This document shows, one piece after another, positions 15,111 to 23,234 of a DNA stretch of 45,207 nucleotides (position 1 is the stretch's first letter; every line of letters starts with the position of its first letter). The stretch spans positions 1 through 45,207 of the forward strand of contig JAEEMK010000031.1 of NCBI GenBank assembly GCA_016283175.1, read 5' to 3'. Source of the DNA: Bacteroidales bacterium (lineage in GTDB: Bacteria; Bacteroidota; Bacteroidia; Bacteroidales; P3). The notes beneath the pieces were generated by a model. That model was not told the DNA's origin. It ran no database searches and worked only from the letters and a program-made list of their open reading frames with translations. The position numbers and the translations under genes were made by a program.

Positions 15111-15133
15111 AACAACTTTATAAATGTAAATTT

Positions 15134-15727
15134 ATGGTAGACAGGATAAATCTCATTTTAAAGGCAAAAAATCTTACCTCAAGACAGTTCGCGGAGGAAA
15201 TCGGAATACAACCATCAGGTATGTCGCATATATTAGGTGGAAGAAATCGTCCGAGTCTTGATTTTGTGATGAAGGTGGTGAACCGTTATCCAGAAATCGA
15301 TATCAAGTGGCTGACGCTTGGCGAAGGTGAAATGTATGTCAGTTCCTATTCGATGCCAGTTGTCCAACCAGCATCGACAGTGCAGACACCACTGGAGTCG
15401 CACCGGGTACAACCGGTAGAATCTGAAGCTGACGATGTTCGGCAGGAGTTTGTTGCGCCGTCAGAACCAGATTTATTCAGTCTCACGGAGCCTGAAGTAG
15501 TCGATGAACAAGTTGCTAAGTCCGAGATTGATGTAGAAAAGAACGAGGTTGTTGATCAGCAGCCTCAAGAACAATTGCCGGAAGAGCGTCCCCAAGTCGA
15601 CGAGAATCGCGTAAAAGTTCCTGACTCGCTGCTTGTCGCAGAAAAACCGAATTGTAGAAAGAAGCGCATCGTAAAGGTTGTTATTCTATATGACGACCAT
15701 TCGTTTTCGGAGTATTATCCGGAATAA
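15134..15727 (+). CDS. XRE-family transcriptional regulator
   Basis: This 197-residue regulator has an N-terminal phage-repressor-type helix-turn-helix (residues about 4-62: INLILKAKNLTSRQFAEEIG, IQPSGMSHILGGRNRPSLDF, ending DIKWLTLGEGEMY). A low-complexity Pro/Glu/Val/Gln-rich linker (about 70-170) follows, then a short conserved-looking tail (RIVKVVILYDDHSFSEYYPE). The tail is common to a group of Bacteroidales XRE proteins. The start at 15134 (MVDRIN) was chosen because the -7 box lies at 15090-15097 and an earlier ATG at 15107 would fall at the transcription start. It has repeated operator-like sites upstream. No phage genes are adjacent. The target is unknown beyond probable self-regulation. 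Confidence 0.85.
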   Translation: MVDRINLILKAKNLTSRQFAEEIGIQPSGMSHILGGRNRPSLDFVMKVVNRYPEIDIKWLTLGEGEMYVSSYSMPVVQPASTVQTPLESHRVQPVESEADDVRQEFVAPSEPDLFSLTEPEVVDEQVAKSEIDVEKNEVVDQQPQEQLPEERPQVDENRVKVPDSLLVAEKPNCRKKRIVKVVILYDDHSFSEYYPE

Positions 15728-15742
15728 CGATGATGACGGTAT

Positions 15743-15776
15743 AAAAAAACGGGGTTGCTTTCAATCCCGTTTTTTA
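15743..15776. terminator. Bidirectional terminator
   Basis: AAAAAAACGGGGTTG...CAATCCCGTTTTTT forms a stem with A- and T-runs on both sides, placed between the convergent XRE regulator and TPR lipoprotein genes. Confidence 0.88.
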
Positions 15777-15780
15777 TTTT

Positions 15781-16308
15781 TTATTTGGCTTTGTTTGTGA
15801 GATGTTCGAAGAGCATTTCGTCCGACATATCGAGTAGCGGCAGTGCGCAGCGGATGTCGTCGGCAAGGAAGTGGTCTGGATACTCTTCGAGGAATTCCTC
15901 GTAGGCCTTGCGTGCCTCGTCTTTGCGCCCGGCGTTGTCAAGGGCTATGCCCTTCTCGTAGTAGCACTCGTCAAGGTTGACGTAATCGGGATAGTTGTCG
16001 ATCACGCGGTCGTAATAGGTCACCATATCGTCAATAAGACCCATACCGTTTGCCACCTGTGCGGCGCGGTGCAGGTAGGTGGGTGCCAGAGTGTCGGTGG
16101 GAAAGGCGTCGGCAAACTGCACGTACAGTTCCACCAGTTTGTTGCCCTGAACGGTATCGACGCTTGCAATCTGTGCAGCGTTCATTATGGGAGACTCTAT
16201 TGAGTCGATGCTTTGTGCCAGTTCGTCGCGTGTGGGCTCTTTGGGGGTGTTGTTGCAGGCGGTAATGGCGAGTGATGCTATTGCTATTGAAAGAATCAGT
16301 TTTTTCAT
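15781..16308 (-). CDS. TPR-containing lipoprotein
   Basis: This 175-residue protein has a lipoprotein signal peptide (MKKLILSIAIASLAITAC, lipobox ITAC). Two to three tetratricopeptide-type repeats follow (LAPTYLHRAAQVANGMGLID, ECYYEKGIALDNAGRKDEAR, KAYEEFLEEYPDHFLADDIR). It resembles the small outer-membrane TPR lipoproteins of Bacteroidota that act as scaffolds, somewhat like CpoB or BamD. It is the last gene of ruvX-def-lipoprotein, 10 bases after def, and shares the terminator with the convergent XRE gene. Confidence 0.85.
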   Translation of the reverse strand: MKKLILSIAIASLAITACNNTPKEPTRDELAQSIDSIESPIMNAAQIASVDTVQGNKLVELYVQFADAFPTDTLAPTYLHRAAQVANGMGLIDDMVTYYDRVIDNYPDYVNLDECYYEKGIALDNAGRKDEARKAYEEFLEEYPDHFLADDIRCALPLLDMSDEMLFEHLTNKAK

Positions 16309-16318
16309 TTAAAATGGG

Positions 16319-16885
16319 TTATCGTTTGTTTTGTCTTTTCATTCTGTATTTGGGGTGTACTTTGCCTGAAGCCACGTCGTTCAGTTTACGCTTTATCATT
16401 GTTTTGCGAAGTGGGCTAAGGCGGTCGGTGAAGACTTTGCCGTGCAGATGGTCTATTTCGTGTTGAGCCACACGGGCAAACATACCGTCGATTTTCTCGT
16501 TGTGTTCCACGAAGTTTTCGTCAAACCAGTGCAAAACAATGCTTTCCGGGCGAAGAACGTCCTCGTGTATGTCGGGGATGCTTAGGCAGCCTTCGTTGAA
16601 ATATTGCTTCTCACCCACCTCTTCTATTATTTCGGGGTTGATGAGAACGTGCCGTTCTTCCTCGTCGCCGTATGAGTCTGTTGCTTCGTCGTAAGGACGG
16701 AAGCCTATGACAACCAGTTGAATGGAACGGTCGATTTGTGGTGCCGCCAGACCTACACCGTCGGCTGCATACATAGTCTCAAACATATCGTCGATGAGTT
16801 GCTTTAAGTCGGGATAGTCGGCTGTGATTGGTTGTGCTTCTTTGCGTAGTATTGGGTCGCCGTACCCTACAATGGGAAGGATCAT
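16319..16885 (-). CDS. def: Peptide deformylase
   Basis: This 188-residue metalloenzyme removes the formyl group from nascent N-termini. All three motifs are present: GVGLAAPQ (43-50), EGCLSIP with metal ligand Cys100, and QHEIDHLHG with ligands His142 and His146 and catalytic Glu143. A lysine/arginine-rich tail follows. Length is usual for Bacteroidota. It lies 35 bases downstream of ruvX and 10 bases upstream of the lipoprotein gene, all on the minus strand. Confidence 0.96.
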   Translation of the reverse strand: MILPIVGYGDPILRKEAQPITADYPDLKQLIDDMFETMYAADGVGLAAPQIDRSIQLVVIGFRPYDEATDSYGDEEERHVLINPEIIEEVGEKQYFNEGCLSIPDIHEDVLRPESIVLHWFDENFVEHNEKIDGMFARVAQHEIDHLHGKVFTDRLSPLRKTMIKRKLNDVASGKVHPKYRMKRQNKR

Positions 16886-16920
16886 ATTTGTTGGTATTTA
16901 GATATTTGTGATTATGGGTT

Positions 16921-17367
16921 TCAACAGTGGTTGTTGGTGGTTCTTGATTTTTCTATCTCTTTGGCTTGCATATAGCTTTGCAGAATTAAAACAGCGCTTA
17001 TTGTGTCGATGAGGGCTTTGTTTTGTCGCTGTTTGCGCGACAGGCCTCCGTCGATCATTGACTGGAAAGCAATTTTCGAGGTGAAACGCTCGTCAACGCG
17101 CTCGACGGGAATGTCGGGATAGCGTTTTTGCAGCAATGCTACAAAAGGCTCTATGTATTTGGCCGATTCCGATGGTGTGTTGTTCAGATGTTTGGCTTCT
17201 CCGACAACAAAGCATTCGACGTTTTCCTGTTTCAGGTAACTGTCAAGGAAAGGCATCAGCTTGGGGGTTTCCACGGTTGACAAAGGCGTTGCAATCAGCT
17301 GCAATTCGTCGGTCACCGCCAATCCGGTACGCTTTCTACCATAGTCAATTGCCATTATTCTGCCCAT
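16921..17367 (-). CDS. ruvX: Holliday junction resolvase-like protein YqgF
   Basis: This 148-residue RNase H-fold protein has an N-terminal IMAIDYGRKRTGLAVTD strand-turn with the catalytic aspartate, ECFVVGEAKHLN, VERVDERFTSK with a catalytic acidic pair and ALIDTISAVLILQSYM with the last aspartate. The family acts in pre-16S rRNA 5' maturation in E. coli. The start at 17367 (MGRIMAIDYG) is preferred over one at 17424 because a promoter box lies at 17392-17399, between them. An ATG at 17355 is also possible. Confidence 0.92.
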   Translation of the reverse strand: MGRIMAIDYGRKRTGLAVTDELQLIATPLSTVETPKLMPFLDSYLKQENVECFVVGEAKHLNNTPSESAKYIEPFVALLQKRYPDIPVERVDERFTSKIAFQSMIDGGLSRKQRQNKALIDTISAVLILQSYMQAKEIEKSRTTNNHC

Positions 17368-17391
17368 ACTTTTTGTTGCTTTTTCGGGCTG

Positions 17392-17399
17392 CAAAATTA
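17392..17399 (-). promoter_or_regulatory. -7 box of ruvX-def-lipoprotein operon
   Basis: On the minus strand TAATTTTG matches TAnnTTTG, 25 bases before the ATG at 17367. It decides the start of ruvX. Confidence 0.6.
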
Positions 17400-17514
17400 C
17401 AAAATAATTCTTAAATAATGCCATTTTTAATTGAAAAAAACATTTTTATGTCATAGAAAGTTCATTTTGAAAATAAGAATGTTACAATTTTTTATTCAAG
17501 AAAAACAATTTTTT

Positions 17515-17546
17515 TTTGTCCACTTTGCAAAAAGTTAGTACTTTTG
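17515..17546 (+). promoter_or_regulatory. tRNA promoter
   Basis: TTTG (17515-17518) and TACTTTTG (17539-17546) have 20-base spacing, 44 bases before the tRNA 5' end. Confidence 0.7.
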
Positions 17547-17590
17547 CACCTTGAATTCTGCGGCAGAATTTCATTTTCTGTTCCAATTCC

Positions 17591-17664
17591 GGTCCCTTAG
17601 CTCAGTCGGTTAGAGCAGCTGACTCATAATCAGCGGGTCCTTGGTTCGAGCCCAAGAGGGACCA
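17591..17664 (+). tRNA. tRNA with CAU anticodon (Met or lysidine-type Ile)
   Basis: A complete cloverleaf: acceptor GGTCCCT/AGGGACC with discriminator A at 17664, D-arm AGCTCAGTCGGTTAGAGCA, anticodon arm GCTGA-CTCATAA-TCAGC with anticodon CAT, variable GGGTC, and T-arm CTTGG-TTCGAGC-CCAAG. CCA is not encoded. The acceptor lacks the unpaired first position of initiator tRNA. C4-G69 and C5-G68 are features that lysidine synthetase TilS uses to recognise tRNA-Ile2, so this may read AUA rather than AUG. Elongator Met remains possible. Confidence 0.95.
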
Positions 17665-17671
17665 CAGAGAA

Positions 17672-17706
17672 AGAAGCAACACCAGGTGTTGCTTCCTTTT
17701 TTTTTG
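17672..17706 (+). terminator. Terminator after tRNA
   Basis: GAAGCAACACC and GGTGTTGCTTC form a stem around 17683 followed by nine or more T residues, 9 bases after the tRNA. Confidence 0.9.
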
Positions 17707-17800
17707 TTTCATTTAAAGGGTATTATGATGTTCGGAAGTTACATCATATTGATGGCGGCAACTTCTTTTTGTTGATTTTGAAAAAATATGTTGCTTTAAT

Positions 17801-17831
17801 TTTGCCATATCGTTTTTTTGATATATCTTTG
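17801..17831 (+). promoter_or_regulatory. ilvE promoter
   Basis: TTTG (17801-17804) and TATCTTTG (17824-17831) are separated by 19 bases. The leader to 17878 is about 40 bases. Confidence 0.8.
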
Positions 17832-17877
17832 CAATCTCTAATAATAATGTAAAACATTAATTAATAAACTAACAATT

Positions 17878-18891
17878 ATGAATATAGATTGGCAAAACCT
17901 TCCGTTTGGTTACGTAAAAACGGATTATAACGTACGTTGCTGGTATCGCGATGGCAAGTGGGGCGAGATTGAAGTCACCTCCGAAGAGACCATCAACATC
18001 CATATGGCTGCTTCGAGCTTGCACTATGGCCAGGAGTCTTTCGAGGGCTTGAAGGCTTATCGCTGCAAGGATGGCAAGATCCGTATGTTCCGTCCCGATG
18101 AGAACGCCGCTCGTATGCAGAACACCAGCCGTGGCATTATGATGCCCGAAATGCCCACCGACAAATTCATCGAGATGTGCAAGAAGGTCGTGAAGATGAA
18201 CGAGCGTTTCATCCCGCCTTACGGCACCGGCGCAAGCCTCTATCTGCGTCCTCTGATGATCGGTACCGGCATCACCGTGGGTGTTAAGCCTGCCAACGAG
18301 TATTTGTTCCTCATCTTTGTAACTCCCGTCGGACCTTACTTCAAGGGCGGATTCCAGGCCAACCCCTACGTCATCACCCGTAAGTACGACCGTTCAGCTC
18401 CTCTCGGAACTGGTATCTACAAGGTTGGTGGCAACTATGCTGCTTCTCTTAAGGCTCACGTCGAGGCTTGCCACGGTGGTCAGTACGCTTGCGAGTTCTA
18501 TCTGGATGCCAAGGAGAAGAAATATGTCGACGAGGCTGGCGCTGCCAACTTCTTCGCCATCAAGGATGGTGTCTACATCACCCCGAAGTCGACCTCTATC
18601 CTGCCTTCTATCACCAATAAGAGCTTGATGCAGTTGGCCGAGGATATGGGTATCAAGGTCGAGCGTCGTCCTATCGCCGTCGAGGAGCTTGCTGAATGTC
18701 AGGAGGCCGGTGCTTGCGGTACCGCTGCCGTCATCAGCCCCATCGAGCGCATCGATGACCCCGAGGCTGGCAAGAGCTATGAATTCGGTAAGAAGCCCGG
18801 TCCTATCAGCACCAAGCTGTATGAAAGCCTGCGCGCCATCCAGCTGGGCGAAGCCGAGGATAAGCACAACTGGAACGTTATTGTCGACTAA
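17878..18891 (+). CDS. ilvE: Branched-chain amino acid aminotransferase
   Basis: This 337-residue PLP fold-type IV enzyme interconverts leucine, isoleucine and valine with their 2-oxo acids using glutamate. Visible marks are SLHYGQESFEGLKAYRCKDG near the start, RPDENAARMQ, the PLP lysine Lys182 in GIYKVGGNYAAS, and phosphate-binding EAGAANFFAI and GACGTAAVISPI. The length of about 340 fits the group II (eukaryote/Bacteroidota) type rather than the shorter E. coli IlvE. It is a single-gene unit with its own promoter and a bidirectional terminator shared with gcvH. Confidence 0.95.
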   Translation: MNIDWQNLPFGYVKTDYNVRCWYRDGKWGEIEVTSEETINIHMAASSLHYGQESFEGLKAYRCKDGKIRMFRPDENAARMQNTSRGIMMPEMPTDKFIEMCKKVVKMNERFIPPYGTGASLYLRPLMIGTGITVGVKPANEYLFLIFVTPVGPYFKGGFQANPYVITRKYDRSAPLGTGIYKVGGNYAASLKAHVEACHGGQYACEFYLDAKEKKYVDEAGAANFFAIKDGVYITPKSTSILPSITNKSLMQLAEDMGIKVERRPIAVEELAECQEAGACGTAAVISPIERIDDPEAGKSYEFGKKPGPISTKLYESLRAIQLGEAEDKHNWNVIVD

Positions 18892-18915
18892 TTGTGTTGT
18901 GATAACAATTATAAC

Positions 18916-18947
18916 AAAAAAAGCTCCGCAATTGCGGAGCTTTTTTG
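18916..18947. terminator. Bidirectional terminator between ilvE and gcvH
   Basis: AAAAAAAGCTCCGC, loop AATT and GCGGAGCTTTTTT form a perfect dyad with A/T runs, ending both convergent genes. Confidence 0.93.
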
Positions 18948-18965
18948 TTATTTATCTATCAGTAC

Positions 18966-19343
18966 TTATGCACCGATTTTTGCCTTGTATGCAGCTGCGT
19001 CTAGCAGAGCGTCGACGTCGGCAGCGTTGGCGGGTTTGAATTTGATAATCCAGCCTTCACCATAGGGGTCGTTGTTGATGGAGGAAGCGTCCTCGAGAGC
19101 GGCGTTGAACTCTATAACCTCGCCAGTGCAGGGCATCAGGAGGTCGGCAACGGTCTTAACGGCCTCGATCGAGCCGAAAGCCTCGCCAGCTTCAACGGTG
19201 TCGCCTTCGCAGTCGACATCAACAAAAACGATGTCGCCAAGTTCGTGCTGTGCGTAGTCGGTGATACCAACAACAGCGATGTCGCCTTCCATTCTTACCC
19301 ATTCGTCGTCCTGGGTGTACTTCAGATTTTCGGGAATGTTCAT
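18966..19343 (-). CDS. gcvH: Glycine cleavage system H protein
   Basis: This 125-residue lipoyl carrier has the lipoylated lysine at Lys63 in [15 protein letters not shown], and the conserved [19 protein letters not shown] before it. It shuttles the methylamine intermediate between GcvP, GcvT and the dihydrolipoamide dehydrogenase. The gcvP and gcvT genes are not in the window; an lpd gene that could serve it lies at 32548. It has its own promoter, back to back with that of rho. Confidence 0.96.
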   Translation of the reverse strand: MNIPENLKYTQDDEWVRMEGDIAVVGITDYAQHELGDIVFVDVDCEGDTVEAGEAFGSIEAVKTVADLLMPCTGEVIEFNAALEDASSINNDPYGEGWIIKFKPANAADVDALLDAAAYKAKIGA

Positions 19344-19444
19344 AATTTTATGTTTTGTTTAAAGATTATTAATTAATTCTTCTTGATTGCTTTTCAGTAT
19401 CTTATATCTATTATGGCTATTTAATGCCATAATTTTTCATTTTT

Positions 19445-19475
19445 CAAAAATACACTTTTTCATCGGTATGGCAAA
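19445..19475 (-). promoter_or_regulatory. gcvH promoter
   Basis: On the minus strand TTTG (19472-19475) and TATTTTTG (19445-19452) are 19 bases apart. The leader to 19343 is about 95 bases, long enough to hold a control element, though none is evident. Confidence 0.7.
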
Positions 19476-19482
19476 ATTTTTT

Positions 19483-19513
19483 TTTTGGATGTTGTTTTTT
19501 TTGTCTATCTTTG
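19483..19513 (+). promoter_or_regulatory. rho promoter
   Basis: TTTG (19483-19486) and TATCTTTG (19506-19513) have 19-base spacing. The leader to 19655 is about 135 bases. The -33 box is 7 bases from the gcvH -33 box on the other strand. Confidence 0.75.
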
Positions 19514-19654
19514 CGAATCAAACGAAGGTGTTTTTTACACCATATTTTCTTATCAAGTTTTTAATTCACAAAAAGTTATATTAATTATTAGTTTCCACTT
19601 GTGGTTGGAAAAATCATATTTTAAGATGATTTCCACAACACTTAAATTCTACAG

Positions 19655-21691
19655 ATGTATAATATTTCTGAACTCTCTGCAAAAGCTCATATCGAACTGA
19701 TTGACATTGCAAAAGACCTTGGTGTGCACCGTGCCGATCGATTGGAGGCCAAGGAGTTGATATACAGAATCCTCGATGCACAAGCTAAAAACCCTGCTGA
19801 CAATCAACTACAGGATGGCGACCCGGGACATCAGCGTCCACGTCACGCCCGAGTCAAACCCATACCTATTGCGGAATCGAACGCTAAAAACTACAAAGCT
19901 CACAAAGAAAAAATGGCCAAGGATCAACGCCGCCAACAGCAACAGCAGCGTGCACAGCAAACCGAGGCCCCTGCCATAGTTGCAGAACCTGCGGAAAGAT
20001 ACGAATCCGAGTTTGAATTGAATATCAATGACGTCGAGATACCTGTGGTTCCCACAGTGCCGGAACTGGCAAATCCTAAAGATTTCATACAGAAACGCAG
20101 CCAGGAAAGTGCCGTCGCAGAAGCAGAGCCCGAAAAGGCCGAAGGTGCTGCTGCTGACCAGCCGAAGCGCCGTCGTGGCCGTCCGTCGCGCAAGTCTGCC
20201 GAGGTTCCCTCGGCTCCACAGCAAGCTGCCGCTGAAATAACCGCTAGTGAAACACCCGTAGCTGCCGACTCAACACCCGATGTTGCCGAGCAGAGTGTTG
20301 CCAGCGGTGACAATGCCGCTCCAAAGCGTCGTGGCCGTAAGGCAAAAAATGTTGACGTAAAACAGGTAGAAGATTCTGAGAAGCGTCCTGCTGTCGAATC
20401 AGAGTCGGAGCAGGTGTCTGCCGAACAGCCCGATGCAACTCCTCTTGTAACCAACGAAAGCAACGCAGAGATACGCAAGCAGGAACCGCGACAGAACTTC
20501 CAGCACAAGCAGAAAAACACCCCCAACGGTAATGGCAACACCAACAACCGCCGTCAGGAATTCCCGTTCGAGCTTGAAGGTTTTGTTGAGGCAGAAGGTG
20601 TTCTTGAACTTTCTCCCGACGGATTCGGTTTCCTTCGTTCGTCGGATTACAACTATCTGGCTTCGCCTGACGACATCTATGTCTCGCAGCAGCAAATCAA
20701 AGGCTATGGCCTAAAGGCTGGTGACACTGTTCGCTGTACCATACGTCCTCCGCGCGATGTGGAGAAGTATTTTCCATTGGTCAAGGTGTTGAAAATCAAC
20801 GGTCGTAATCCAGATGAAATCCGCGACCGAGTGCCATTTGAGTCGCTTACGCCACTGTTTCCGCAGGAAAAATTCAAACTTACCGGACATCCGCAAGAGA
20901 CGATGTCGACACGCATTATCGACCTTTTCACACCTATCGGAAAAGGTCAGCGCGGTCTTATCGTTGCACAGCCGAAGACGGGTAAAACCACATTGCTCAA
21001 AGAGATAGCCAACGCCATATCTTATAATCATCCCGACGTGTACCTTATGGTGCTGCTTATTGACGAGCGTCCTGAAGAGGTCACCGATATGCAGCGCAGC
21101 GTCAATGCCGAGGTTATAGCATCAACGTTTGACGAGCCGGCAGAACGTCACGTGCGTATTGCCAATATTGTTCTTGAAAAAGCCAAACGTATGACCGAAT
21201 GCGGCCACGATGTTGTCATTGTGCTTGACTCCATCACTCGCCTGGCGCGAGCCTACAATACCGTCCAGCCGGCATCCGGCAAGGTCCTATCGGGCGGTGT
21301 CGAGGCAAATGCCTTGCAAAAGCCCAAACGCTTTTTCGGTGCGGCACGCAAGATAGAGAACGGTGGTTCGCTGACAATCATCGCCACAGCCCTTACCGAG
21401 ACAGGTTCGAAGATGGACGATGTAATTTTTGAAGAGTTCAAAGGCACCGGTAATATGGAGCTGCAACTCGATCGTCGTCTTGCCAACAAGCGCATCTGGC
21501 CTGCCATCGACATTGTCAGTTCATCGACACGCCGTGATGACCTGCTGGTCAAGCAAGAGATACTGTCTCGAATGCTTGTGCTGCGCAACCAGCTCACCGA
21601 CCTCAATCCTGTCGAGGCAATGGAGATGTTAAAACGCTTTATGGGCAACACAAAGGACAACGACGAGTTTATATTCTCAATGGATAAGTAG
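19655..21691 (+). CDS. rho: Transcription termination factor Rho with long disordered insert
   Basis: This 678-residue hexameric RNA helicase is far longer than the 419-residue E. coli protein. Residues 1-45 are the N-terminal helical domain ([20 protein letters not shown]). About 46-300 is a low-complexity, disordered insert rich in A, E, P, Q and K, with two basic AT-hook-like stretches (KRRRGRP near 170 and KRRGRKAK near 222). About 304-380 is the cold-shock-like RNA-binding domain ([20 protein letters not shown]). The ATPase core has P-loop [11 protein letters not shown] near 438, Walker [17 protein letters not shown], and [20 protein letters not shown]. Long Rho inserts are known in Bacteroides, where phase separation of Rho has been reported. 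The long leader could allow autoregulation. It is followed by tandem repeats at 21694-21747. Confidence 0.96.
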   Translation: MYNISELSAKAHIELIDIAKDLGVHRADRLEAKELIYRILDAQAKNPADNQLQDGDPGHQRPRHARVKPIPIAESNAKNYKAHKEKMAKDQRRQQQQQRAQQTEAPAIVAEPAERYESEFELNINDVEIPVVPTVPELANPKDFIQKRSQESAVAEAEPEKAEGAAADQPKRRRGRPSRKSAEVPSAPQQAAAEITASETPVAADSTPDVAEQSVASGDNAAPKRRGRKAKNVDVKQVEDSEKRPAVESESEQVSAEQPDATPLVTNESNAEIRKQEPRQNFQHKQKNTPNGNGNTNNRRQEFPFELEGFVEAEGVLELSPDGFGFLRSSDYNYLASPDDIYVSQQQIKGYGLKAGDTVRCTIRPPRDVEKYFPLVKVLKINGRNPDEIRDRVPFESLTPLFPQEKFKLTGHPQETMSTRIIDLFTPIGKGQRGLIVAQPKTGKTTLLKEIANAISYNHPDVYLMVLLIDERPEEVTDMQRSVNAEVIASTFDEPAERHVRIANIVLEKAKRMTECGHDVVIVLDSITRLARAYNTVQPASGKVLSGGVEANALQKPKRFFGAARKIENGGSLTIIATALTETGSKMDDVIFEEFKGTGNMELQLDRRLANKRIWPAIDIVSSSTRRDDLLVKQEILSRMLVLRNQLTDLNPVEAMEMLKRFMGNTKDNDEFIFSMDK

Positions 21692-21693
21692 CA

Positions 21694-21747
21694 GGAGCGT
21701 AGGCTTCCAGCCTGCAAGGAAGTGGAACGCAGGCTTCCAGCCTGCAA
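21694..21747. repeat. Two tandem GCAGGCTTCCAGCCTGC-type hairpin repeats
   Basis: Two 24-base units at 21694-21717 and 21724-21747, spaced 30 bases apart and differing at two positions (GGAGCGT versus GGAACGC at the start), each contain the dyad AGGCTTCCAGCCT. They lie right after the rho stop codon. No T-tract follows, so they are not standard terminators. The unit looks like a dispersed intergenic repeat; one more half-similar GCAGGAG lies at the stop. Confidence 0.85.
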
Positions 21748-21797
21748 TCAATCCAATAGTTGTTCTTATACAAGTAAAAGTAATAGTTGATAATAAT

Positions 21798-22820
21798 ATG
21801 AAACGAGGATTTGGCAGTGACAATCATTCGGGTGCAAGTCCCGAGGTGCTGAAGGCAATTGCCGAGGCCAATGTGGAACACGCTCTGGCATATGGTGATG
21901 ACGAGTATTGCGCAAGGGTAGGAAGATTGTTTAAAGAGACCTTTGGCGAGCAGACATCGGTCTACTTTGTCTTCAATGGCACAGGTGCCAATGTGTTGAA
22001 TATCGATGCTATGTGCCGTTCGCACAATGCCGTGGTCTGTGCCGAGACAGCGCATATCAACGTCGACGAATGCGGAGCTCCGCAGCGCATAGTGGGTTGC
22101 CGCCTGCTGACGGTGCCCACGCCAGACGGCAAACTGACGCCTGATCTGGTCAAGACCCAGCTGCACGGCTTTGGTTTCGAGCATCACAGCCAGCCGCGAG
22201 CCATCTCCATATCTCAGCCTACTGAACTCGGAACTCTCTATACAATTAACGAACTCAAGGCGTTGGCCGACTTGGCTCACAGCTACGATATGTATCTTCA
22301 CGTCGATGGCGCACGCCTGGCCAATGCAGCCGTGGCTCTGGGTTGCACATTCCGCCAGATGACCACCGACTGCGGTGTCGACTGCCTGTCGTTTGGAGGC
22401 ACCAAGAATGGTTTGTTGATGGGTGAGTCGGCTGTGATACTGAACCCCAAGCTTGACGTAGAACTGAAGTACCGCCGCAAGCAGATGGCGCAACTCTGCT
22501 CAAAAATGCGCTTTATGGCGGTGCAGTTCGAGGCCTATCTGACAACCGGCCTGTGGCGCCGCAACGCCGAGCACAGCAACCGTATGGCGCAACTTCTCTA
22601 TGCCGAACTGCAGAATGTACCGCAGGTCAAGGTGATGTACCCCGTGCAGGTCAACAGCGTCTTTGCCCAGCTGCCGCGCGAGGTATGGACCACCCTGCAG
22701 CAAGAGTACTTCTTCTACGACTGGGATGAAGCGGAGAACGTGGTTCGCTGGATGTGCTCGTTCGATACAACCGAAGAGGACATACACAACTTCGTTGCCG
22801 CCCTGCGGAAACTCGTGTAG
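21798..22820 (+). CDS. ltaE: Low-specificity L-threonine aldolase
   Basis: This 340-residue PLP enzyme splits threonine or allo-threonine into glycine and acetaldehyde. Evidence: GFGSDNHSGASPEVLKAIAE at the start, YVFNGTGAN-like FVFNGTGANVLNID, AHINVDECGAP, HVDGARLANAAVAL with the PLP-pairing aspartate, and Lys203 in SFGGTKNGLLMG. The product glycine would enter the GcvH-dependent cleavage system. It follows rho by 106 bases that hold the tandem repeats; no separate promoter is obvious. A terminator follows at 22852-22881. Confidence 0.93.
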   Translation: MKRGFGSDNHSGASPEVLKAIAEANVEHALAYGDDEYCARVGRLFKETFGEQTSVYFVFNGTGANVLNIDAMCRSHNAVVCAETAHINVDECGAPQRIVGCRLLTVPTPDGKLTPDLVKTQLHGFGFEHHSQPRAISISQPTELGTLYTINELKALADLAHSYDMYLHVDGARLANAAVALGCTFRQMTTDCGVDCLSFGGTKNGLLMGESAVILNPKLDVELKYRRKQMAQLCSKMRFMAVQFEAYLTTGLWRRNAEHSNRMAQLLYAELQNVPQVKVMYPVQVNSVFAQLPREVWTTLQQEYFFYDWDEAENVVRWMCSFDTTEEDIHNFVAALRKLV

Positions 22821-22851
22821 AGTGTCGGATAAAGACCGATAATAAAGTAAT

Positions 22852-22881
22852 AAAGCGAGACCAATCAGGGGCTCGCTTTTC
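22852..22881 (+). terminator. Terminator after ltaE
   Basis: AAAGCGAG (22852-22859) pairs with CTCGCTTT (22872-22879), followed by TTCG; the T-tract is short, so strength is moderate. Confidence 0.65.
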
Positions 22882-23081
22882 GTTTGTTTTTCACTCTACC
22901 AAGTCCGCCCGTTGTCCAGTTGCAAAATGCACCCAAAAATAAAGAATATCTCAATGAGTGTTGAAAAAAAGAAACGGATAACCACGATGAGCATTTACGA
23001 CTTTTTGCTCAATCCAGACTCTCTTGAGCTATGACAATAATAACAACCGGTACCCCTGTCAGCCAGATTGCCGTCACACCA

Positions 23082-23106
23082 CGGCGGAACCTCGTGTATT
23101 TTCACT
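23082..23106. repeat. 25 bp direct repeat, left copy
   Basis: It starts CGGCGGAACCTCGTG and ends TATTTTCACT; 24 of 25 bases match the copy at 24841-24865. The pair lies on either side of the ATPase gene at 23235-24530. Sequence beyond the repeat does not match at either end. Confidence 0.85.
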
Positions 23107-23234
23107 AACGTATTCACACATTAACACATTCACGCATTCAATTGTTTCCTTCTCGGTGGTCTATTTAATCTTTGCCTCGACAATCTGATACGGTGCGTGT
23201 TATTTTATTTTTGTTGAAAATCACATACTCTTTG

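Larger units (their letters stand above)
14399..15133. other. AT-rich intergenic region with repeats and operator-like sites
   Basis: The stretch holds a promoter for the small lipoprotein (14441-14448, minus), a five-copy ATTCCAT tandem repeat (14532-14566) and, from 14726 on, repeated TTTTGTAAATTCA-type sites leading up to the XRE regulator promoter at 15090. No gene, tRNA or terminator was seen. The very low GC is unlike the coding regions on either side. Confidence 0.7.
22821..23234. other. Gene-free stretch with terminator and repeat half
   Basis: After the ltaE terminator the region has no convincing gene. It contains one copy (23082-23106) of a 25 bp sequence that recurs at 24841-24865 beyond the ATPase gene, and a low-complexity run of ATTCACACATTAACACATTC words at 23110-23140. 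On the minus strand the repeat reads VKIHEVPP followed by a short frame with two cysteines (CYYCHSS), but without a usable start codon, so this is probably a remnant. Confidence 0.6.
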
